Below are positions 1-8,090 of a stretch of DNA of 52,084 nucleotides, one piece after another. Source of the DNA: Peronospora farinosa (Eukaryota; Oomycota; Peronosporomycetes; Peronosporales; Peronosporaceae). The translations under genes and the position numbers were made by a program. Position 1 is the stretch's first letter; each line of letters begins with the position of its first letter. The notes under the pieces were generated by a model that saw nothing but the letters and a program-made list of their open reading frames with translations, did not search any database and was not told the origin of the DNA. The stretch lies in NCBI GenBank assembly GCA_947646735.1, contig CANTFK010000288.1:1-52084 (forward strand), written 5' to 3'.

Positions 1-213
1 AAACCCTAAACCCTAAACCCTAAACCCTAAACCCTAAACCCTAAACCCTAAACCCTAAACCCTAAACCCTAAACCCTAAACCCTAAACCCTAAACCCTAA
101 ACCCTAAACCCTAAACCCTAAACCCTAAACCCTAAACCCTAAACCCTAAACCCTAAACCCTAAACCCTAAACCCTAAACCCTAAACCCTAAACCCTAAAC
201 CCTAAACCCTAAA
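1..213. repeat. Telomere array (CCCTAAA)n, chromosome end
   Basis: The first 213 bases are a near-perfect tandem array of the heptamer CCCTAAA. The C-rich strand reads 5' to 3' into the chromosome, which is the expected orientation at a left end. TTTAGGG telomeres are known from plants and several stramenopiles, including oomycetes. The array ends where the terminal unit at 214 begins. Confidence 0.97.
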
Positions 214-973
214 CACCCAACCCCTAAACCCCAAACCTAAAACCTTATACCTGATATCATCGATTATAACAGGTATCTGTTTTGCGTCTCTAATAACTGT
301 CAGACTTTATAACTGATACTATCGCTTTGAGCGGGTATTTGTTATTGTTAGACTTTCAAACCTTATAATTGATACTATCTCTTTGAACGGGTATTAATTT
401 TTGGTATCAATAATATGATTGGCTTAAAAATTAACATTTTGATTGGCTTAAAAGCCGAATACATGATTGGCTTAAAAATCCTACATATTCGATTGGCTAA
501 TAAGTCACCTATCTGATTGGCTTAAATGTCATCAATTTGATTGGTCCAAACCTAATAAATAATGATTGGACCAAAAGTCAAAATTTTGATTGGTTTAAAA
601 ATTAAACAGATTATTTGGTCACAAAATCAAAAATTTAACATAATTTAACAAAATTTGTTTAATTCTATCATATTTATCCTTTCGGCACATTGTCTTAAAA
701 CTACTATGCTATGTTTTAAGCGCTGTTGTAAGCCAGCTCAAAAATTTGACTGGTTCACATACGCCGAAAAAACACGTGGGAATTCTCACTGATGAAGGCT
801 ACCCAGCCGAAAGGAAAGGTCACTTTTGATTTTCCTTTGAGATACGTGTTTGTATTCAGTAGCCTAGTTATATTCTATATTTTAGTTTTTTACTAGGTTT
901 ATACTGTATACTGTATACTTTGTATACTCTGGTATTCGAAGGGAAGTTGACCATGTCTACCTCGGTAGACCCA
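214..973 (+). mobile_element. Solo PLE terminal unit (pLTR copy 1)
   Basis: This 760-base unit is repeated at 1221-1976 and 5369-6130. It lies between two telomere arrays with no coding body attached. It holds a ladder of ATTGG (inverted CCAAT) motifs at about 416-600, a hammerhead-like fold at 770-851, a TATA-rich stretch at about 900-928 and an ATG at 953 that runs directly into telomere repeats. Its 5' boundary (acacccaacccc) is the same as that of copy 3. It differs from copies 2 and 3 at three visible sites, which share the other base (for example gaatacatg here, gaatatatg in the others). I infer a separate, 5'-truncated insertion. Confidence 0.85.
770..851 (+). ncRNA. Type I hammerhead-ribozyme-like fold, copy 1
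   Basis: The core CTGATGA is at 789-795 and GAAA at 809-812. Stem II is GGCT/AGCC (797-800 with 805-808). Stem III is GGAAA/TTTCC (813-817 with 831-835). Stem I is split: 784-788 pairs with 838-842, and 770-778 with 843-851, around a five-base internal loop on the 5' side. Predicted cleavage follows T837. Two departures from consensus are visible: an unpaired A796 before stem II, and U rather than C at the cleavage position. Hammerheads are known in terminal repeats of Penelope-like elements. Activity is not shown here. Confidence 0.7.
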
Positions 974-1220
974 ACCCTAAACCCTAAACCCTAAACCCTA
1001 AACCCTAAACCCTAAACCCTAAACCCTAAACCCTAAACCCTAAACCCTAAACCCTAAACCCTAAACCCTAAACCCTAAACCCTAAACCCTAAACCCTAAA
1101 CCCTAAACCCTAAACCCTAAACCCTAAACCCTAAACCCTAAACCCTAAACCCTAAACCCTAAACCCTAAACCCTAAACCCTAAACCCTAAACCCTAAACC
1201 CTAAACCCTAAACCCTAAAC
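974..1220. repeat. Internal telomere block 2
   Basis: About 35 CCCTAAA heptamers, same orientation as the chromosome end, lie between pLTR copy 1 and the full PLE. The block is both the downstream neighbour of the solo unit and the upstream cap of the full element. This is what repeated insertion at successive chromosome ends would leave. Confidence 0.95.
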
Positions 1221-1976
1221 CCCAAACCTAAAACCTTATACCTGATATCATCGATTATAACAGGTATCTGTTTTGCGTCTCTAATAACTGTCAGACTTTA
1301 TAACTGATACTATCGCTTTGAGCGGGTATTTGTTATTGTTAGACTTTCAAACCTTATAATTGATACTATCTCTTTGAACGGGTATTAATTTTTGGTATCA
1401 ATAATATGATTGGCTTAAAAATTAACATTTTGATTGGCTTAAAAGCCGAATATATGATTGGCTTAAAAATCCTACATATTCGATTGGCTAATAAGTCACC
1501 TATCTGATTGGCTTAAATGTCATCAATTTGATTGGTCCAAACCTAAAAAATAATGATTGGACCAAAAGTCAAAATTTTGATTGGTTTAAAAATTAAACAG
1601 ATTATTTGGTCACAAAATCAAAAATTTAACATAATTTAACAAAATTTGTTTAATTCTATCATATTTATCCTTTCGGCACATTGTCTTAAAACTACTATGC
1701 TATGTTTTAAGCGCTGTTGTAAGCCAGCTTAAAAATTTGACTGGTTCACATACGCCGAAAAAACACGTGGGAATTCTCACTGATGAAGGCTACCCAGCCG
1801 AAAGGAAAGGTCACTTTTGATTTTCCTTTGAGATACGTGTTTGTATTCAGTAGCCTAGTTATATTCTATATTTTAGTTTTTTACTAGGTTTATACTGTAT
1901 ACTGTATACTTTGTATACTCTGGTATTCGAAGGGAAGTTGACCATGTCTACCTCGGTAGACCCAACCCTAAACCCT
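1221..1976 (+). repeat. PLE terminal unit copy 2 (5' pLTR)
   Basis: This is copy 1 shifted by 991 bases. It fuses at its 5' edge to telomere block 2, and at its 3' edge runs into ORF1 through the shared stretch that includes the start codon at 1944. It presumably holds the promoter: an ATTGG ladder, then a TATA-rich stretch at about 1891-1919 just upstream of the ATG. Confidence 0.88.
1761..1842 (+). ncRNA. Hammerhead-ribozyme-like fold, copy 2
   Basis: Same fold as copy 1 with CTGATGA at 1780-1786. It lies about 100 bases upstream of the ORF1 start, so self-cleavage would set the 5' end of the mRNA or of a processed template. Confidence 0.7.
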
Positions 1977-2933
1977 CCTCGACACCCCGTCGATTCAAGC
2001 TGCGATCCGGTGAGGCCTTCGAACCCTCCGTTGATTGCGCTGCCACTCTTCCTGGATGAGCATATTACTGCCTCCTATAGGAAGAAGGTGACCCTTAATG
2101 GCAAGATCAAAGCCAAAAGGGCCGCCATTCAAAAGTTGACGGAGCATGATGCCAATGGCACTTGCCCCAAATCGCTTCAGATTTCGCATCAGATGACCTT
2201 TTCGGATGGTCTTCGCGAATCTGATCCTGAATTTGTGAAAATTCAAAGCGAATATTTTGAGGAGATTAAATCTCGCTACCTCAAGCAGGCAACTGCTATT
2301 GCACTCAAAGTGCAACATGAGGAACTCAGAACTCTCAACTTGCAATTTGGAAATTTGGATACAGAATTTTACAATAAAACTTGTGAATTTTTTGATACCC
2401 AACAAACTGCCGCCTATCCCACTGTACCTCTAACAAAGGGCATCGCATCAGGACGCGAAGTGGGATTTCGCGATCGGTTTTCAGGGGAATTCCATTTTCC
2501 GTATTTGGTCGAATTGGCCAAAGACAAATATTGCTCTAAATGGTCCCATTATCTAGATGGTCTAAATGATCGTCTAGCTCTAATGTCCATTAAAGCCAAA
2601 GCCCTCGAGGCTAAGCGTGCCGCTGCTGAAGACACAGAAATGGGTCTTCCAGACGAGACTAAGATTAAAGATCTTGTGTCGAAAGTGGCTGAGGCCAAGT
2701 TCAAAAAACTTGAATCAATGATCCGTGGCCTGTCTAAATCCAGCCCGGGTCCCAAGTCGCGTCAAAAAAACCGCCCAGCCGGGAAAAAGACCCAGTCACC
2801 CGGCAAAAAACCCAAACCGAAACCCAAACCTCGCGCAAAAGGCGCCCCCGGCGGTCACACTGGGCAAAACAAGCGAAAACGCGCCGGGCAAATTTCCGGA
2901 AGCAAAAACGCCAAGCCAAGAAACAAGCACTAA
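1944..2933 (+). CDS. PLE ORF1 protein, lysine-rich C-terminus
   Basis: A frame of 329 residues from the ATG at 1944, chosen because it has an ACC before it. The frame also extends upstream to a TTG at 1911, which I reject. I do not recognise a named domain. Residues about 40-265 are hydrophilic and probably helical. From about residue 272 the tail is dense in Lys, Arg, Pro and Gly, which suggests nucleic-acid binding. Residues TLNP near the N-terminus are encoded by a telomere-like ACCCTAAACCCT. Its last 195 bases overlap ORF2 in the -1 frame, with a frameshift signal at 2765-2804. It therefore probably exists both alone and as the N-terminus of an ORF1-RT fusion of roughly 970 residues. Confidence 0.8.
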   Translation: MSTSVDPTLNPPRHPVDSSCDPVRPSNPPLIALPLFLDEHITASYRKKVTLNGKIKAKRAAIQKLTEHDANGTCPKSLQISHQMTFSDGLRESDPEFVKIQSEYFEEIKSRYLKQATAIALKVQHEELRTLNLQFGNLDTEFYNKTCEFFDTQQTAAYPTVPLTKGIASGREVGFRDRFSGEFHFPYLVELAKDKYCSKWSHYLDGLNDRLALMSIKAKALEAKRAAAEDTEMGLPDETKIKDLVSKVAEAKFKKLESMIRGLSKSSPGPKSRQKNRPAGKKTQSPGKKPKPKPKPRAKGAPGGHTGQNKRKRAGQISGSKNAKPRNKH

Positions 2934-4858
2934 AAGCAGATTTAGTAGTTAAAACTCCTTTAATACAGCTTAAGTCTTCAACTAAAACTAATGTTTTACG
3001 TTTATTCGGTAATCGTCCGGTGTTTACTATTAATCACCGTGTCACAAATTTAGCATTTCATGACCTTACCCCTCCGGGCACGAACCTTCCTAACGGTCTG
3101 TCCAAATTATTAGGTCTCAGCTTTAAATTTTGTCCAACACCACCCCGAATTAAAACGGCAGCCTATTTGGCTGGGTTCGATTCACTTATGCGTTCTATTA
3201 AAATTAACGCTGCTTTTCGTGATAAACCGGATCGCACATATGCAAAACAAATCTATGTACCGAATCCGTCATGGAAACCCCCGGAATTAGCTAATCCTAA
3301 TTTTATGCAATTCCTTATGCATACTCGTGGCATCCTAAAAGATAGCTTAGACTTATATAAATTTCGTCATAGCTTTAATTTGCCACGGCGTAGTCGACAA
3401 ATGCTTGGTGAGCTTCGTCGTAAAACTGACCTTAAATTCTTGGCGACCGACAAAAATCTCGGTCCCGCTGTCATGTTAACGGAACAATATATCCGTTGGT
3501 GTCTTGAACATCTTCGTTCTGACAATATTTACTTACATTATCCCAAAATTCCATTGCGTGCATTACAACGCATGGTATTAAATTGGCACTTCAGGGTATC
3601 TAAAAAATATCCCGAATTAGTAAGAAATATCAAGATAGTTATACATACTATTGATACTACAATACCGGCTCGGTTTTATGGAATGCCTAAAATTCATAAA
3701 ACTCCGATGGGATTTCGCCCAATTGTAGCATCTATTAATTCACCCCTTCATGGCTTATCAAAATGGATAGATTATATGCTTCAGCCATATATTCTAAACT
3801 GTAGCCATATCCTTCAAAGTAGTAATCGCTTACTACCACAGTTAAGCGACCTACAAATACCCTCTGATTCGCTCTTGACAACCTGGGATGCTACTTCCCT
3901 CTATACGTCCATACCGAATTCAGAAGGATTACGAGCAATATCATGGTGGCTACGGGACTCTAAGTACCGTGATATCATCTTAGAAGGGATAACCATACTT
4001 ATGAACCATAATTGGTTTGAATTTGGAGACACTTGTTGGCGCCAAACCCGTGGTGCTGCAATGGGTACACCCGCTGCTCCTAGTTATGCTAACTTATATT
4101 TAGCATACTACGAGATAAATGTACTATTTCCAATGTTCAAAGACTCTTTGGTTTTCTATACCAGATATATTGACGATGTATTCATCATATTTTCAGTTGA
4201 TACTTCGCGTCTCTGGTATTATAATCGCTTTAAAGCTGTCATGTCGCGTACCTTTCCGGGTATTAAGTGGACGTCACCATCCCAATCACTAGATTTAGGT
4301 ATGACACCTCCACCGCAAACAGCTGATTTTCTTGACTTAACTATTACTCTCGAAAATACTACAATTTTTACGCAAACTTATCAAAAAGCGTTAAATTTGT
4401 ATCTTTATCCCTGTCCTACCAGTGCTCATCCGCCTGGTGTATTTTCAGGGTTAATTCATGGCTTAATCCGCACATATTTTACTCAAAATACGAAACTTGA
4501 TGATTTTAAATCAACTTTGCGTTTGTTATATACGCGGTTACGTGCCCGCGGATTTTCGGAATATTTCCTAAAGAAAACATTTACATCAGCGTATGCTAAA
4601 TGTCGCCAACCTTCTACTAATAGTAAGGATGGCATGCGAATTATTCCGTATAAAATCACTTTCGACTCTAACGGCCCTCGCCAAAAGACACTTAAGAAAA
4701 TGATTAAATTTCGCCAACTTCAACGTCTACTAATAAGACAACGCCTTGGTCGCTTAGTTATTTGCTATAAACGCCCACATAACTTAGCATCATTATTAAT
4801 TCGTGCTAAAATTCAGCCTGAATTTAAACCAAGTCCAAAAGAACTTTTAAATCTTTAA
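2738..4858 (+). CDS. PLE reverse transcriptase (ORF2), no GIY-YIG domain
   Basis: The frame is open from 2738 and has no ATG near its start, which supports entry by frameshift. Counting residues from the GTG at 3020: a DKN motif at about 145 (PLE and telomerase-like RTs carry a DKG-like motif here), PKIHK and FRPI around 223-235, motif A with TWDATSLYTSIP at 288-300 (Asp 291), motif B QTRGAAMGTP at about 343-352, motif C YIDD at 384-387, then FLDLTI. The thumb follows, and the frame stops with no GIY-YIG endonuclease, zinc finger or other domain. RNA-dependent DNA synthesis primed by the chromosome 3' end is inferred from family knowledge. No stops or frameshifts interrupt it. Confidence 0.9.
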   Translation: MQPGSQVASKKPPSREKDPVTRQKTQTETQTSRKRRPRRSHWAKQAKTRRANFRKQKRQAKKQALKADLVVKTPLIQLKSSTKTNVLRLFGNRPVFTINHRVTNLAFHDLTPPGTNLPNGLSKLLGLSFKFCPTPPRIKTAAYLAGFDSLMRSIKINAAFRDKPDRTYAKQIYVPNPSWKPPELANPNFMQFLMHTRGILKDSLDLYKFRHSFNLPRRSRQMLGELRRKTDLKFLATDKNLGPAVMLTEQYIRWCLEHLRSDNIYLHYPKIPLRALQRMVLNWHFRVSKKYPELVRNIKIVIHTIDTTIPARFYGMPKIHKTPMGFRPIVASINSPLHGLSKWIDYMLQPYILNCSHILQSSNRLLPQLSDLQIPSDSLLTTWDATSLYTSIPNSEGLRAISWWLRDSKYRDIILEGITILMNHNWFEFGDTCWRQTRGAAMGTPAAPSYANLYLAYYEINVLFPMFKDSLVFYTRYIDDVFIIFSVDTSRLWYYNRFKAVMSRTFPGIKWTSPSQSLDLGMTPPPQTADFLDLTITLENTTIFTQTYQKALNLYLYPCPTSAHPPGVFSGLIHGLIRTYFTQNTKLDDFKSTLRLLYTRLRARGFSEYFLKKTFTSAYAKCRQPSTNSKDGMRIIPYKITFDSNGPRQKTLKKMIKFRQLQRLLIRQRLGRLVICYKRPHNLASLLIRAKIQPEFKPSPKELLNL
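2765..2804 (+). promoter_or_regulatory. Programmed -1 ribosomal frameshift signal
   Basis: In the ORF1 frame the heptamer A_AAA_AAC lies at 2765-2771. A 6-base spacer follows, then a perfect 6-bp stem GCCGGG (2778-2783) with CCCGGC (2799-2804) and a 15-base loop. A slippery heptamer, a 5-9 base spacer and a stem is the classical retroelement arrangement. ORF2 is in the -1 frame relative to ORF1 and is open across this point, so a slip here joins the two proteins. Confidence 0.75.
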
Positions 4859-5368
4859 AACTAAGTAATGTTTTAAATATTTAAATTAATGTTGAAAAGA
4901 GATATATAAATATAAAATAAATATAAAAAATATATATGAAGTTGTGTGTACAAACTCCGTACAGCTGGGATGTGTATGAAGCTCGAAAATATTCGAGTTC
5001 AGGACACCGTCCCGCCCCTAAAATAGGGGGCTTACCGTACCAAGCGTTTGTACGACCAACTAATTTCCCCGGGAGCGCACGGCCTCAGTGATCCTACATT
5101 CCTGGGCAATGGGAATGCGGTATCACATCGTAGGCGCAGTGGCACATTTGGGGAGCCCAAGTTAGGACGTTCCACCGATATGGTAAATTGCACTTGATCT
5201 TATCCCGAAATGGGACGAGAAGGCATGATTTTTTGACCCATATCAAGCTTTAGCTTATAGACACTCTAGTACCCACGCGTACAAGTGGCAATATATAATG
5301 GGTCATTTTACCCATTTTAGTACCCAATTCCAATTTGGGTACAGTGTGAGGCCCAGTTTTGGCTGGGC
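4859..5368 (+). other. PLE 3' region with a ladder of hairpins
   Basis: There is no open frame. After an AT-rich stretch (4860-4940) come several short, clean stems: CTCGAA/TTCGAG near 4982-4999, CCCCTA/TAGGGG near 5015-5030, an outer TACAAAC/GTTTGTA pair enclosing them, CATTCC/GGAATG near 5097-5118, TCCC/GGGA near 5202-5217, AATGGGT/ACCCATT near 5297-5316, GTACCCAA/TTGGGTAC near 5320-5342 and GGCCCAG/CTGGGCC near 5350-5368. The last ends at the start of terminal unit 3. I infer an RT-recognised 3' RNA structure. Confidence 0.6.
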
Positions 5369-6130
5369 CAACACCCAACCCCTAAACCCCAAACCTAAAA
5401 CCTTATACCTGATATCATCGATTATAACAGGTATCTGTTTTGCGTCTCTAATAACTGTCAGACTTTATAACTGATACTATCGCTTTGAGCGGGTATTTGT
5501 TATTGTTAGACTTTCAAACCTTATAATTGATACTATCTCTTTGAACGGGTATTAATTTTTGGTATCAATAATATGATTGGCTTAAAAATTAACATTTTGA
5601 TTGGCTTAAAAGCCGAATATATGATTGGCTTAAAAATCCTACATATTCGATTGGCTAATAAGTCACCTATCTGATTGGCTTAAATGTCATCAATTTGATT
5701 GGTCCAAACCTAAAAAATAATGATTGGACCAAAAGTCAAAATTTTGATTGGTTTAAAAATTAAACAGATTATTTGGTCACAAAATCAAAAATTTAACATA
5801 ATTTAACAAAATTTGTTTAATTCTATCATATTTATCCTTTCGGCACATTGTCTTAAAACTACTATGCTATGTTTTAAGCGCTGTTGTAAGCCAGCTTAAA
5901 AATTTGACTGGTTCACATACGCCGAAAAAACACGTGGGAATTCTCACTGATGAAGGCTACCCAGCCGAAAGGAAAGGTCACTTTTGATTTTCCTTTGAGA
6001 TACGTGTTTGTATTCAGTAGCCTAGTTATATTCTATATTTTAGTTTTTTACTAGGTTTATACTGTATACTGTATACTTTGTATACTCTGGTATTCGAAGG
6101 GAAGTTGACCATGTCTACCTCGGTAGACCC
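5369..6130 (+). repeat. PLE terminal unit copy 3 (3' pLTR)
   Basis: Copy 1 shifted by 5158 bases. It shares the diagnostic bases of copy 2. It ends in the ATG at 6111, which after 13 codons reaches a TAA made by the telomere repeat. In the RNA this unit would carry the telomere-complementary 3' end. Confidence 0.88.
5928..6009 (+). ncRNA. Hammerhead-ribozyme-like fold, copy 3
   Basis: Same fold with CTGATGA at 5947-5953. All stems and both departures from consensus match the other copies. A hammerhead in both terminal units would allow release of unit-length RNA from a read-through or tandem transcript. Confidence 0.7.
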
Positions 6131-6243
6131 AACCCTAAACCCTAAACCCTAAACCCTAAACCCTAAACCCTAAACCCTAAACCCTAAACCCTAAACCCTA
6201 AACCCTAAACCCTAAACCCTAAACCCTAAACCCTAAACCCTAA
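6131..6243. repeat. Internal telomere block 3
   Basis: About 16 CCCTAAA heptamers follow terminal unit 3 and stop abruptly at chromosomal sequence. This is either the former chromosome end that primed the PLE or repeats carried in the PLE RNA. Confidence 0.95.
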
Positions 6244-7072
6244 TCTCTATACTTTTAAAGACACGACTATGGTGATCAGAAGTTGCCAACATTTCATGTT
6301 TCTGCTAGTTTAAACGCTTGGGGTCCATTGATTGCTGAGATATGCCTTGTTATGTTTACTAAGCTAACGAAGACGTTCTTCATGGCCAGTTTCTATGGTG
6401 GGTGTCTTCGTGATCACGCAATTAATCGTAAAGTCATATGGTCTTGCACGACCTATCATTCCTGTGGACGGACCCGAACTTTTTTATGACCAAAGCGTAC
6501 AGTGACCACCTGGATGCGAAGAATGGTCTTTTAACGAAATCTTAGCATTAGCTGTAAATGAAATCGCGTTCATTAGAACATCGGACGGTGTCTGAATATC
6601 CTTTCTCCTTTGCACTGAATGGCCGGTTCGACAAAATTTGTCACACGCAGGAACCAATTCGAGTACAGTCCATCATTACATTCATTCGACCAGATGGCTC
6701 ACATAGTCTCTTGCCGTTTCAAAGCAGGTTGCACTTTTTGGCATTTACGGACACGTCAAGCACTTACATCGGTTGGAGCCTTGCGCTTAGCCAATACGAA
6801 CTGCTACAATGCAACCACCATCTCAACACCTCAGCCGATTAAAACTCGCACGCACCGTAAACGTTCGGTGGTGTTCCCTTATTAATTCGATACTTTTATT
6901 AGTAAGGATGAATTCCAAGTTATTGACTTGAGTGGATCCTTTGACTGTATCTTTGGGAATCCGTGGCTTGCGCGGCATCGACCCGGCATTGATTAGCTGA
7001 ACCATACTGCCAAGCCACGTGACATCGATGTTAGAGCGGTACTCGCAGTCCTTAATTGCCCTGCCAGTACGT
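6244..7072 (+). pseudogene. Gypsy-0 relic: gag/protease region, left part
   Basis: No intact frame. From 6889 to about 7030 the + strand reads VIDLSGSFDCIFGNPWLARH and then RPGID, the hydrophobic strand and PWL pattern found after the protease in chromodomain-type Gypsy polyproteins. One in-frame stop follows. The 6244-6888 part holds only short broken frames with no recognisable domain. The relic is cut at 7077 by the Copia insertion and resumes at 14363. Confidence 0.5.
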
Positions 7073-7077
7073 GGCAG
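7073..7077. repeat. Copia target-site duplication, left (GGCAG)
   Basis: GGCAG directly precedes the 5' LTR and is repeated right after the 3' LTR at 14358-14362. Five bases is normal for Copia integrases. Confidence 0.85.
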
Positions 7078-7321
7078 TATTGGTAATGATGTTGGTTACT
7101 GATACTAATGACCACATGGCATAGACGACACTGCGTGATTGTGTGTAACGATGAGATCGACTCATCATTTTGTTACTAATATTGTAGAATCAATATCGAT
7201 AGGCTTCGAGTAGTACAACGAGACGAACTAAGGACCTAGCTATATAATAATTCACTTTTCATTTTACCTTCTTCTAAGCACTCCACCTTAACTCGCCCTT
7301 GGCTGTCGCCAAAAGTCATAA
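7078..7321 (+). repeat. Copia 5' LTR
   Basis: 244 bases, close to identical to 14113-14357. It starts TATTGG and ends CATAA, not the canonical TG...CA; the exact ends are set by the target duplication. A TATATAATAATTC stretch near 7241-7253 is a likely TATA region. Confidence 0.9.
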
Positions 7322-7337
7322 GGTTATGATCCCAACT
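7322..7337 (+). promoter_or_regulatory. Candidate Copia primer-binding site
   Basis: GGTTATGATCCCAAC directly follows the LTR, as expected for a site complementary to a tRNA 3' end (reverse complement ends ATAACC). The tRNA was not identified. It overlaps the Gag start codon at 7326. Confidence 0.4.
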
Positions 7338-8090
7338 ACGCCGGACGCGGGCGACATACTCCGCGAAGATAACTACTTCGTGTGAAAGTTCAACGCAAGG
7401 ATGAGGCTGGCAAAGAAGGGATTGCTAGAGCACCTAGACGCTATGAAGGCCCCAGAAGAAGGAGACGCAAGCGCGTCAACTTGGAAAGTCAACGACATGA
7501 AGGCCTTCGCGATTGTGTCAACAATGATCAGCACAAATCTTCAGTCAATGGTGCGCACGGCGAAGACAACGGCAGAAGCATGGGACATACTAGAGACTTT
7601 CTTCCTACGACAAAGTATGCACAATCGTGTGCAGCTACGACGGCAACTACATGAGTTCAAGTTGAACAAGGGAGGAAGCATTATGGATCACTTTCTGAGG
7701 ATTTGACGAGCTGTGCATGACTATTCAAGCTGTGGGACAAGAGATTCACAGGATGAGCATTTAGTCGTCTTATTGGGTAGTCTAACGAGAGACTATGGCC
7801 CCATCGTCAAGATAATTAAGAACATGCCCGGAATGACACTGTTTCACGCTAAGGAAATGCTGAGGCGGGAGTACGATGGAATGACGAGGACAGAACACCA
7901 AGAAGTCGCACTGAAAAGTACGCACACTTCCAAGTACAAGAAAGGTCCGTGCAGACATATGAGGATATCAAGTTCAAGAGGTGAAAAGTTTTCGGGAAGA
8001 TGTTACGGATGTAACAAATATGGGCACAAGCGTCAAGATTGCAAGGCTGCAAAAGTGCAGACGGAGCTAACTGGAGAAGAGAGAGCATTT
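7326..8090 (+). pseudogene. Copia Gag with zinc knuckle
   Basis: The ATG at 7326 begins a Copia-type Gag. A TGA at 7380-7382 sits where I expect Trp (sequence YFV-stop-KFNARM). The capsid-like part includes AWDILETFF and LHEFKLNKGGS, then the frame shifts near 7706 and again near 7750. The C-terminal nucleocapsid has CYGCNKYGHKRQDC at about 8004-8045, a CX2CX4HX4C knuckle for RNA binding. The reading is continuous in family terms but broken in sequence, so the protein is not made intact. Confidence 0.8.

Larger units (their letters stand above)
1221..6130 (+). mobile_element. Complete telomere-associated Penelope-like element lacking endonuclease
   Basis: The order is terminal unit 2, ORF1, RT-bearing ORF2, structured 3' region, terminal unit 3, flanked on both sides by telomere repeats. 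The RT has PLE features and no GIY-YIG nuclease domain follows it. Endonuclease-deficient PLEs at telomeres (Athena and Coprina types) are known in other eukaryotes. The sense strand points inward, so its RNA 3' end, carrying CCCTAAA repeats, could pair with the chromosomal TTTAGGG 3' end. The two terminal units appear identical where compared and both frames are free of internal stops, so it looks young and possibly active. Confidence 0.88.

Noticed and set aside
1911..1943. Longer ORF1 starting at TTG 1911
   Set aside because: The 11 extra residues come from the repeat unit's TATA-rich stretch; the ATG at 1944 has a better context and is conserved in all three units.
4700..4858. GIY-YIG endonuclease after the RT
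   Set aside because: No GIY, YIG or downstream Arg/Glu pattern occurs in the last 150 residues, and the frame stops before one could fit.
4930..5060. Second ribozyme (HDV-like) in the PLE 3' region
   Set aside because: Several stems are present, but I could not fit the nested double pseudoknot, so I list it only as a structured region.
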